From SPGG2 sp964194625 (GTDB lineage: Bacteria; Pseudomonadota; Gammaproteobacteria; Acidiferrobacterales; SPGG2), in contig CAXMNC010000130.1 in assembly GCA_964194625.1 (NCBI GenBank), positions 1 through 64,000 of the forward strand: DNA of 64,000 nt. The letters run 5' to 3'. The notes below the pieces were generated by a model that was not told where the DNA came from, ran no database searches, and saw only the letters and a program-made list of their open reading frames with translations. Both the position numbers and the translations under genes were made by a program. Below, one piece after another: positions 57,231 through 64,000 of this stretch (within the stretch, counting starts at the first letter, position 1; each line of letters opens with the position of its first letter).

Positions 57231-58796
57231 CTACCGCCAGGCGCTTTTACCCACTGCGCGTCGAAACGCGTCTCGTTGCTCCGCAGCCGGCAATTCCTTG
57301 GCAAGTATCGTGTAGAACTCCTCCCGATCGGATGCCCGCTTGGCGGCTTTTTTCACTAATATCCGCGCCATCGGCCCGACATGAACGGCCAGACTGTCTT
57401 CGGCGAGTCTAAGCGTGGCCTCGTCAATGGCGGATACCGGTTGAGATGGGGTGCTCGGTGTTGACGGTACGGTCGGCTTCGACGGAACACTGGGCTGTGA
57501 TCGGATATTGCGCCGAGACCGGACACTCGGTTGTGACGGCTCGCTCATATCCGCTGGCATTTGCGGTTTGAGAACCGCGTCCACCGGTTCGGTCGCCACC
57601 GGAAGTATCTCGGTCTCACTAATGATCTGCGTTTTTTCGAGAAAAACGGTCTTGGCCTTCTCCAACGGTATGAATCTCGACAGCAACTCAGTCAGTTCCT
57701 CTATGTTGGCGGCCTTTTTGGCCGCCTTCCTTACTAGTGCTTTCGAAAGCGGGCCTATATGCTGCTCCAGGTTGAGTTCTACCGTGTTCAAGACGCCCGG
57801 TTGCCATGTCGCCTGGCTATCGGCGAGCTGATCGATGTGCTGGGTTTCTGCAAACTCGGTGGATGGCCGATCATCTGCTGCCGGTGAAACAGCCACTTGC
57901 GGCCCATCCGACCCGAATGCGGCCAACGCCTCGTCCACCGTCTGCGGTCGGTCCTTGGCGTTGGGCGTTAGCATCCAGTTCACGGCTTGCAGAAAACGCT
58001 CGCTATACTGTCTGGTCACGAGTTTTGTGATTTTTCCCAGTGGGTCTGGCTCACCGTCTTGGATGGCGGCGATACGCTCAGTCGACGCCACCGGGGCGAA
58101 TCCGGCCATACAGTGATACATCGTCGCCCCGATGCCGTAAATGTCGCTCCACGGGCCTTGCTTGCCACTCGCAAAATACTGCTCGAATGGCGCATAACCC
58201 GGCGTCACCATGCCGGTCATCGCCCGACTCTGTTCACCGAGCGCTTGCCGCGCGGCCCCGAAATCCAGCAACACCGGTGAGCCGTCTTTCCGGACATAGA
58301 TATTTCCGGGCTTAATATCTCGGTGAAGAAATCTCTGCTCGTGGACTGCCTTAAGACTACGGAGAATAGGAAGCATGATGGCACTGATGACATCCTCGGC
58401 CATGGTGCCAACCCGCTTTAGGCGCCCGCTCAACGACTCACCATCTTCGTAGTCCATGATGAAGTAGGCGGTACCGTGCGCCTCCAAGTAGCGAATAACA
58501 CGAACGATATTGGGCTCGCGAAACTTGGCAAGTGTCCGCGCTTCGTCGAGAAAACGTTTCAGGCCGTATTCGTAGCTTTCTACATCGTTGTCCGATTTCG
58601 GGCTCACCGTGGTCCCATCTGGGGTGCGGATGGCGAGCCCAGCCGGAAGGTATTCCTTCATGGCCACGTCGCGTTGTAGCGTGCGATCGAAGGCCCGATA
58701 GGTGACACCAAACCCGCCGACCCCCAGCACGCGACTGACTTCGTACGATTCAATTACCGTGCCCGGACTGAGGGCATGGTGATAGGTTGGCGCCAT
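57231..58796 (-). CDS. Hanks-type Ser/Thr protein kinase with two GPLAKVLV-type repeats
   Basis: 521-residue cytoplasmic kinase. The N-terminal catalytic domain (about 18-290) has a GVGGFG nucleotide loop (25-30), Lys47 in AMKEYLP, HRDIKPGN (158-165), DFG (178-180) and a WSDIYGIGATMY segment, so it should be active. The C-terminal part has a first ~57-residue repeat at 331-387, a Pro/Ser-rich linker (about 419-454), and a second repeat at 457-513 that match those in the cyclase at 54379. No transmembrane or PASTA region exists. Start ATG is the first in frame. Downstream targets unknown. Confidence 0.9.
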   Translation of the reverse strand: MAPTYHHALSPGTVIESYEVSRVLGVGGFGVTYRAFDRTLQRDVAMKEYLPAGLAIRTPDGTTVSPKSDNDVESYEYGLKRFLDEARTLAKFREPNIVRVIRYLEAHGTAYFIMDYEDGESLSGRLKRVGTMAEDVISAIMLPILRSLKAVHEQRFLHRDIKPGNIYVRKDGSPVLLDFGAARQALGEQSRAMTGMVTPGYAPFEQYFASGKQGPWSDIYGIGATMYHCMAGFAPVASTERIAAIQDGEPDPLGKITKLVTRQYSERFLQAVNWMLTPNAKDRPQTVDEALAAFGSDGPQVAVSPAADDRPSTEFAETQHIDQLADSQATWQPGVLNTVELNLEQHIGPLSKALVRKAAKKAANIEELTELLSRFIPLEKAKTVFLEKTQIISETEILPVATEPVDAVLKPQMPADMSEPSQPSVRSRRNIRSQPSVPSKPTVPSTPSTPSQPVSAIDEATLRLAEDSLAVHVGPMARILVKKAAKRASDREEFYTILAKELPAAEQRDAFRRAVGKSAWR

Positions 58797-59060
58797 TGCC
58801 GTGGTCTCTCCTCTTTCCCCTTTATCTCTAGCTTCCCTGCTGTTTCTTTCCGTCCCCCGTACGGGAGGCCTGAAAAAACAACGCCCTAATAAGGATCCAT
58901 TGTAGCAGCCTTGCGCACACGGGCGAATGCTGCGCCAGCGATATGGGTGCGTGGCGGATGATCTAGCGGCGCCACAAACTACGATACATATCCATGTGGA
59001 TCAAAGAGTTAGCAGCAGCGACGGCACATGACGATGCCACATGGCCGCAATCGCGATAGG

Positions 59061-59753
59061 TCAGACAACCCGCCGAAACACAAGATCCCATACCTGATGC
59101 CCAAGCGCCTGGCCGCGACGCTCGAATCGTGTCAACAAACGTTCGTCAGGCCGCGACACATAATCATGCTGACCGGCCGTGTTCTCGAGCTCAGGTGTCT
59201 GCGAGGCCACCGCTAATGCGTGTTCAGCATAGTCTTGCCAATCGGTCGCGATATGCACACAGCCATCGGGTCGTAGACTCCTGGCCACGCGGGCGACGAA
59301 ATCTGGCTGTATGAGGCGGCGCTTGTGATGGCGTTTCTTTGGCCACGGATCGGGAAAAAACAGATAGACGGCGTCGAGTGAATCGGCCGGTACATGCTCG
59401 GCAAATACCTCATCGGCATCACCACAAATCACACGCACGTTGCGCAGCATCAGTGTCTCTAACTTCAGTAACAAACTACCAATGCCCGGTCGATACACCT
59501 CAATGCCGACATAATCATTCTGCGGGTGGGTGCGCGCCAACTCGCACAATGCCTCACCGTTACCAAATCCGATTTCGAGCATCAGCGGCGCTCGACGCCC
59601 GAACAAGGCGGCAAAGTCAATCGGTTCTTGCGCTAGGTCAACACCATATCGGCGCCAGAGTTCACATAGCGCCCGTCGTTGCGCCTTCGTAATACGCCCT
59701 TCGCGGCGTACATAGCTGCGAACGGTGCGGATGGGCCTTTCAACTTTGACCAT
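59061..59753 (-). CDS. trmB: tRNA (guanine-N7-)-methyltransferase
   Basis: 230-residue class I SAM methyltransferase that makes m7G46 in tRNA. Diagnostic elements are the N-terminal GRITKAQRRALCELW, the SAM motif LEIGFGNGEAL, NDYVGIEVYRPGIGSLL, and the family-specific FFPDPWPKKRHHKRRLIQPDF. The C terminus (RFERRGQALGHQVWDLVF) is also typical. It lies downstream of thiG on the same strand, 70 bases apart. Complete. Confidence 0.95.
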   Translation of the reverse strand: MVKVERPIRTVRSYVRREGRITKAQRRALCELWRRYGVDLAQEPIDFAALFGRRAPLMLEIGFGNGEALCELARTHPQNDYVGIEVYRPGIGSLLLKLETLMLRNVRVICGDADEVFAEHVPADSLDAVYLFFPDPWPKKRHHKRRLIQPDFVARVARSLRPDGCVHIATDWQDYAEHALAVASQTPELENTAGQHDYVSRPDERLLTRFERRGQALGHQVWDLVFRRVV

Positions 59754-59822
59754 CTATAGGCCATGCGGCGCGACAATAGTCCGTGAACGTACCATCCACG
59801 GAGCCGAGGATACAAAGCTGGA

Positions 59823-60641
59823 TTAGAAGAAGGTGCCGTCGATGGGTGATGAAGCAGACCCATAGCGTTTACGAGGCATACGCCCGGCAAGATAGGCCTC
59901 ACGTCCAGCCTCTATGGCTTTGCGCATGGCCGATGCCATGAGCTCCGGGTTTTGGGCGCCGGCGATGGCCGTATTCATCAACACACCGTCACAGCCGAGC
60001 TCCATGGCGATGGCGGCATCACTGGCGGTACCGACGCCAGCATCAACCAGAATCGGAACGCGAGCCGCCTCGACAATGAACCGGATATTGTAGGGATTAC
60101 GGATCCCCAGGCCGGAACCGATAGGTGCTGCCAGCGGCATCACTGCTACGCACCCCATTTCTTCAAAACGCTTGGCCACAATGGGATCGTCGTTGGTGTA
60201 GACCATGACCTTGAAGTCCTCTTTGATCAACACCTCGGCCGCATTCAACGTCTCCGGTATATGTGGAAACAGGGTTTTCTCGTCGCCGAGAACTTCGAGC
60301 TTAACGAGATCGTGGCCATCCAATAATTCACGCGCTAGGCGGCAGGTGCGAATGGCGTCCTCCGCCGTGTAGCAGCCGGCGGTGTTGGGCAAGATCGTGT
60401 ACTTCTTCGGCGAAATCACGTCGAGCAGATTTGGCTCACCCGGTGTTTGACCGATATTGGTTCGTCGGATGGCGACGGTAACGATTTCGGCACCGCTCGC
60501 CTCGATAGCACGTGCCGTTTCTGCCAGGTCCTTATACTTACCCGTCCCTACCAGCAGACGTGACTGATAGGCAACACCCGCGACCACTAACGGTCCGTCG
60601 GTCGTGCCGGCCTGGGAGATTTCCTCAACGCGTATGCTCAT
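59823..60641 (-). CDS. thiG: Thiazole synthase
   Basis: 272-residue TIM-barrel enzyme that assembles the thiazole phosphate of thiamine from 1-deoxy-xylulose 5-phosphate, dehydroglycine and ThiS thiocarboxylate. Motifs: SRLLVGTGKYKDL, IVTVAIRRTNIGQ (Schiff-base Arg/Lys region), LPNTAGCYTAEDAIRTCRL, LVKLEVLGDEKTL, APIGSGLGI and ILVDAGVGTASDAAIAMELGCDGVLMNTAIAGA. Its ATG overlaps the thiS stop by one base. No TPP riboswitch was visible upstream, although only about 80 bases precede thiS before the next gene. Confidence 0.95.
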   Translation of the reverse strand: MSIRVEEISQAGTTDGPLVVAGVAYQSRLLVGTGKYKDLAETARAIEASGAEIVTVAIRRTNIGQTPGEPNLLDVISPKKYTILPNTAGCYTAEDAIRTCRLARELLDGHDLVKLEVLGDEKTLFPHIPETLNAAEVLIKEDFKVMVYTNDDPIVAKRFEEMGCVAVMPLAAPIGSGLGIRNPYNIRFIVEAARVPILVDAGVGTASDAAIAMELGCDGVLMNTAIAGAQNPELMASAMRKAIEAGREAYLAGRMPRKRYGSASSPIDGTFF

Positions 60642-60859
60642 CAGCCTCCCCCTATTGCACGTACGATTTCCACTCGATCGGCATTATGCAATTGATGCGC
60701 CTGATAACGGCTGCGTGGCACGATTTCCTGATTCACCTCAACTGCGACGCGCTTGTCGGCCAACGCAAGCTCCTCAAGCAATCGCGCCACTGTCTGTGGC
60801 GCAACCATGGGTCTTTGCTCACCATTGATAAAAATAGTTGTGATTTTGGAATCGCTCAT
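60641..60859 (-). CDS. thiS: Sulfur carrier protein ThiS
   Basis: 72-residue ubiquitin-like protein whose C-terminal Gly-Gly (VRAIGGG, three Gly) is adenylated and thiocarboxylated to donate sulfur to ThiG. FINGEQRPMVAPQTVARLLEEL and VAVEVNQEIVPRSRYQ fit the family. It shares one base with thiG (TGATG), so the two are translated together. The C terminus has one more Gly than the usual GG. Confidence 0.92.
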   Translation of the reverse strand: MSDSKITTIFINGEQRPMVAPQTVARLLEELALADKRVAVEVNQEIVPRSRYQAHQLHNADRVEIVRAIGGG

Positions 60860-60939
60860 ACAAAAAACGGTGCTATCAACGAGTGCCCTATTCTATTGCG
60901 AAGTGCGACGAAACGCACGTGGGTGCAGTTCGAACCCTA

Positions 60940-61860
60940 CTACAACGACTCCACATAGGCGATCATGCGTTTGCGCATGGCCGCGTCAGGCAGACGTCCG
61001 AATCCAGCCGCCATGTTGTCCACCATGTGGCGAGGCTTAGAGGTGGCTGGAATTACGCACGTAGTGGCCGGGTGCGACAACGTAAACTTGAGAAAAAACT
61101 GCCCCCAAGTTGCGCAGTCAAACTCGCGCGCCCAGTCGGGCAACGGCATCCCCTTTACGTGATGGAACAATCGACCGCGCTGGAAAGGGCGGTTGATAAG
61201 CGTGGCAATCCCCCTATCTTGAGCCAGTGGTAACAGCCGTTTTTCGCTTTCGCGGTTACCGATGTTGTAAGTGAATTGAACGAAATCGAAAGACTCGGCC
61301 TTTAGTGCCCTCATGAGTTCCTCATGGGCGCGGTTGTGAGAGGTCGTGATGCCGAGATAACGGATCTTACCTTGCTCCTTCCAGGCCTTCAGTGTCTTAA
61401 TGTGGACCTTCCAATCTCTAAGGTTATGAATCTGCATCAAGTCAAAGCGATCGACGCGCATGCGCGCCATCGACTGATGCATTTGTCGAATCCCAGACGC
61501 CTTTCCATCGGTCCACACCTTGGTGGCGGCAAATAACGCGTTCCGGTTGTTGACACCGGTTAGCAACTCGCCCAACACGCTCTCGGCCGAACCATACATC
61601 GGCGAAGAGTCGATCACCGCCCCACCCTGGTCAAAGAAATGCCGTAACACTTCGGTAAGCTGCGCGCGCGTTGCGCCATCGAGATGCACGTTGAAGGTGC
61701 CTGATGAGCCCATGCCCATGACCGGCAACATCTCCCCGCTACTCGAGATTACGCGTTTAATCGCATTAGCCTGCCCAGCCAGCGACAACCTGGCGGGAAA
61801 CGTCAAGGTGGCGGCGCTGGCGGCGAATAATGTCTTGATCACATCCCTTCGTGAAATCAT
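60940..61860 (-). CDS. Tat-exported aldo/keto reductase
   Basis: 306-residue (306 codons before the stop) TIM-barrel oxidoreductase. The N-terminal MISRRDVIKTLFAASAATLTFPA is a twin-arginine signal, so export to the periplasm is likely. The AKR catalytic Tyr is in DSSPMYGSAESVLGELL, the Lys in FAATKVWTDG, and MQIHNLRDWKVH is the next motif. Periplasmic AKRs are unusual because NADPH is not available there; a non-redox or chaperone-delivered cofactor role is possible. ATG 61860 has AGGTAAG upstream. It lies 13 bases after the transporter gene stop. Confidence 0.85.
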   Translation of the reverse strand: MISRRDVIKTLFAASAATLTFPARLSLAGQANAIKRVISSSGEMLPVMGMGSSGTFNVHLDGATRAQLTEVLRHFFDQGGAVIDSSPMYGSAESVLGELLTGVNNRNALFAATKVWTDGKASGIRQMHQSMARMRVDRFDLMQIHNLRDWKVHIKTLKAWKEQGKIRYLGITTSHNRAHEELMRALKAESFDFVQFTYNIGNRESEKRLLPLAQDRGIATLINRPFQRGRLFHHVKGMPLPDWAREFDCATWGQFFLKFTLSHPATTCVIPATSKPRHMVDNMAAGFGRLPDAAMRKRMIAYVESL

Positions 61861-61873
61861 TCTTACCTCCGCT

Positions 61874-63247
61874 TTATGCAAACCCCTTCGCAGGCACGGT
61901 ATCTAATGCGATGGGTTGTTGTGCCATGGTCTCGCGTTTTCTGCCAAGTACATAAGCAATGCCGGCCCAAATCCCGGCCAACGGCACCGCTACAAAGGCA
62001 ATGGCGGACAGGCCCAAACCGAGCGCGCTTAAGCCCGCATACGCCCACGCGCTAACCGCATCGCCGCCCCGGTAGACAGCGGTATCGATAAAGTTCTTGG
62101 CCTTGTATTTCTCTTCCTTACCCAAGACCGTATACAGCATCTCTCTGGCTGGGCGCATGATGGCGTAGTTTCCTGCCCGTCGTAATACTTGTACCACCAC
62201 GAGTACTGTCAATACGGGCGAAAACCCGAGTATCAAAAAACCGACGCCGAGCAAGACCGGGATTAGCGCCAATGCCAAACCCAAACCCAGGAATCGCACC
62301 AACCGTCCAGTTAGAAAAACCTGGATGGTAATGGTCAAGGCATTGACCGCGAAATCCATAGCCGCAAACACGGCCGTGCGCTGGGCTGAATCTACAAAAG
62401 TGTCGCGGATGATTGTCGCTTGTTGGAAATACAGGAATGTGGCGAGGGTGGTAAACAAGAGCATCAATAGACAAACGCCCAGCAAGTAGGGCGAACTCAA
62501 CACCAAACGCAATCCGGCAAAGAGACCACCGCCCATGGCCTTCTCTTCATCGGTCTGTAAGTCCTTCGCGGTGGCGTTCGGTTGGACAACACTCGTCTGC
62601 TGCCAGGCGATCAGTTTTTTCACACACAGAACAGCCAAGCCCAAAAAAATAGCGGAGATTAGCAACAGATTGGTCGCGCCTAAGTGGATCGCCAACGCCG
62701 CCGTCAACACCGGACCCATGAGCGCGCCCGTTGTACCGCCGGCAGCGATGAACCCGAATAATCGTTTCGCTTGCGCTGAACTAAACGTATCGGCCATAAA
62801 ACTCCAGAATACGGAAACAATGAACAAGTTAAATACACTCGCCCAGATAAAAAATGCCCGCGCCACATAGGCGTGGGTAATGTCAGACTTGAATAACACG
62901 AAAAATATTAAGATCTGAGCGATAAAAAAATAGTAAACATAGGGCAAAAACTGCCGGCGCGGATAGCGCGATGTGACCCAACCAAACAAGGGCACCGCCG
63001 CCAGCATCACCAAAAAGGTACCGGCGAACAACCATTGGAGATTCTCGACGCCACCGGCGATCCCCATTTCGTCGCGCATAGGGCGGACAATGTAGTAGCT
63101 ACACAATAGGCAAAAGAAATATGCGAATGACCATAACAAGGCCTTAACTTCGGCAGGCTCGACATCGACCAATCGCCGCAACCACGGGTAGAAAGGTGAA
63201 TTACCGGCCAACGTCGATGTAGCCTTAGATAGGGGAGATTCTGTCAC
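61874..63247 (-). CDS. NTP/NDP-exchanger-like MFS transporter
   Basis: 457-residue membrane protein with about twelve hydrophobic helices and the general plan of the bacterial NTP/NDP translocase-related transporter family (FCLLCSYYIVRPMRDEMGI, VFWSFMADTFSSAQAKRLFGFIAAGGTTGA, a mid-protein loop, and RRAGNYAIMRPAREMLYTVL). Family members occur widely in proteobacteria outside parasites and their substrates are mostly unknown. It is 13 bases upstream of the Tat AKR, so the two are probably cotranscribed. No substrate is inferred. Confidence 0.85.
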   Translation of the reverse strand: MTESPLSKATSTLAGNSPFYPWLRRLVDVEPAEVKALLWSFAYFFCLLCSYYIVRPMRDEMGIAGGVENLQWLFAGTFLVMLAAVPLFGWVTSRYPRRQFLPYVYYFFIAQILIFFVLFKSDITHAYVARAFFIWASVFNLFIVSVFWSFMADTFSSAQAKRLFGFIAAGGTTGALMGPVLTAALAIHLGATNLLLISAIFLGLAVLCVKKLIAWQQTSVVQPNATAKDLQTDEEKAMGGGLFAGLRLVLSSPYLLGVCLLMLLFTTLATFLYFQQATIIRDTFVDSAQRTAVFAAMDFAVNALTITIQVFLTGRLVRFLGLGLALALIPVLLGVGFLILGFSPVLTVLVVVQVLRRAGNYAIMRPAREMLYTVLGKEEKYKAKNFIDTAVYRGGDAVSAWAYAGLSALGLGLSAIAFVAVPLAGIWAGIAYVLGRKRETMAQQPIALDTVPAKGFA

Positions 63248-63338
63248 CGCCGCGCCCGAGTGTGCCGAGAATTCACTATCATAAGGTTTGAGACTGCCCA
63301 GCTAGAGCTTCGTTTCATCTCGTGGCCGAAAACGGAAC

Positions 63339-64000
63339 CTAGCCGACAGATATTAAACGTCGCGGTGCCCTTATCGGTAATGCCGCAGACCCTTGCTTGA
63401 AGAGTAGCGTGTCGATGTAATAAGTTATCCCGGACATGCGCGGTGAGAAAAACTGGCTTTCGAAATTAACCACGGTGCCTGGTTCAAAAATCCGATCAGA
63501 ATTGACATCAGACATTTCATATACAAAGTTTCCGACCCAATCCGGTGGAAAGGCAATGCCGAGCTCATAGCCCCCGACCCAACCGGCGTCAGACCAAATA
63601 CCCATGTCTTCATAATATTCACGCGTCCTCCTGACTAGTTCGGCCACAGGCAGGTTGGGCCTAAGCATGTCTTCAATCACGTCAAACACGCCCGATGACT
63701 TGTCGTGATACGCCAACACATCAGATGGCGGTTCGCCGACGTAGAATGAACGGGCACCATTGGCATGGTATCGGTGATAGACCCCACACACATCCACATT
63801 CACCTGTTCACCGGCCTCGATCATTTTTCGCGAGGCAAGGGAATGACCGGTGTTGGCCTTTAAGCCCGACAACACCGGCAGCGTGATAGCGGGATTCTCA
63901 CCGCCCACTTTTGCCATCGCTTGCACTATTTCTCCATACACTTCCAGTTCCGTGACGCCGGGGAGGATGGCGTTTTGCGCGGCTTCCAGTCCAACGTCGG
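63339..64000 (-). CDS. M24-family (Xaa-Pro dipeptidase/creatinase-like) protein, 3' part
   Basis: C-terminal part of a pita-bread fold protein; the reading frame is open to the right edge, so the N-terminal part lies outside. Visible are GVTELEVYGEIVQAMAKVGGENP, a VNVDVCGVYHRYHANGARSF segment and a GYELGIAFPPDWV motif, ending ALPIRAPRRLISVG. Canonical metal residues look altered: the second Asp is Asn (YHANGAR) and the last Glu is Asp (YYIDTLL). This may therefore be a creatinase-like, metal-free enzyme or an inactive relative. The complete sequence is needed for a firm call. Confidence 0.75.
   Translation of the reverse strand, partial: DVGLEAAQNAILPGVTELEVYGEIVQAMAKVGGENPAITLPVLSGLKANTGHSLASRKMIEAGEQVNVDVCGVYHRYHANGARSFYVGEPPSDVLAYHDKSSGVFDVIEDMLRPNLPVAELVRRTREYYEDMGIWSDAGWVGGYELGIAFPPDWVGNFVYEMSDVNSDRIFEPGTVVNFESQFFSPRMSGITYYIDTLLFKQGSAALPIRAPRRLISVG

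Noticed and set aside
57419..57545. Direct repeats in DNA at the Pro/Ser-rich linker of the kinase, considered as a CRISPR- or minisatellite-like array
   Set aside because: They are degenerate codon repeats for a PSxP linker in frame with the kinase gene.
60860..60939. TPP riboswitch upstream of thiS
   Set aside because: Only about 80 bases are available, and no THI-box core sequence was seen on the minus strand.
60920..60945. tRNA-like T-arm sequence GTGCAGTTCGAACCC
   Set aside because: No acceptor, D or anticodon stems can be formed around it.

Overview
The window looks like chromosome from a gammaproteobacterium of moderate GC, probably an uncultured relative of the Chromatiales or of deep-branching sulfur-oxidising lineages (inference from gene order, not from a search). 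The arguments are class-typical neighbourhoods: glyQ-glyS with gmhB and plsC, glnA-ntrB-ntrC with NtrC boxes, pepP-ubiH-ubiI divergent from a zapB-like gene, zapA, 6S RNA and the 5-formyl-THF cyclo-ligase, plus a Rof homologue. No rRNA, tRNA, CRISPR array, transposase or integrase was seen.

Layout. 1-3.8 kb: the 3' part of an AMP-forming ligase, an MDR oxidoreductase, then two minus-strand genes (SDR and endo/exonuclease/phosphatase) bounded by integron-type attC sequences without an integrase. 3.8-4.6 kb: a palindrome-rich intergenic island. 4.6-14.1 kb: cupin, S9 peptidase, plsC-gmhB-MazG-glyS-glyQ, mtgA, and an M48-like membrane protein that has lost its zinc ligands. 14.1-17 kb: a possible small RNA, then a PP-loop ATPase-TusA-CDF transporter operon. 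17-21.2 kb: the nitrogen circuit (two NtrC boxes, a sigma54 promoter, glnA, a terminator, a third NtrC box, ntrB-ntrC). 21.4-26 kb: a decaying lemA/DUF2207 pair, a thioesterase, DUF924, a 2OG-Fe(II) oxygenase and a PhnD-like binding protein. 26-34.9 kb: ubiquinone hydroxylases, a frameshifted secreted-protein remnant, pepP, zap genes, 6S RNA, folate cyclo-ligase, EVE protein, a lipoprotein cyclophilin and ilvA. 35-43.1 kb: rpiA, an OmpA-like protein, a P-loop protein coupled to metA, and a convergent transsulfuration operon. 43.9-49.8 kb: small membrane and TPR proteins, a DUF4139 protein, repeats, and an isolated AT-rich MDR gene with cassette-type boundaries. 50-52.6 kb: an unusual membrane protein-prenyl synthase-methyltransferase group. 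53-54.3 kb: an overlapping CPXCG-Rof-metallohydrolase chain. 54.4-58.8 kb: a signalling cluster (class III cyclase, c-heme sensor, secreted protein, Ser/Thr kinase) in which cyclase and kinase share a repeated ~57-residue domain. 59-64 kb: trmB, thiG-thiS, a Tat-type aldo/keto reductase, an NTP/NDP-exchanger-like transporter and a partial M24 protein.

The strongest candidates for something undescribed are the cyclase/heme-sensor/kinase module built around the shared repeat domain, and the integrase-less gene cassettes together with a two-block repeat that precedes two different MDR oxidoreductase genes.
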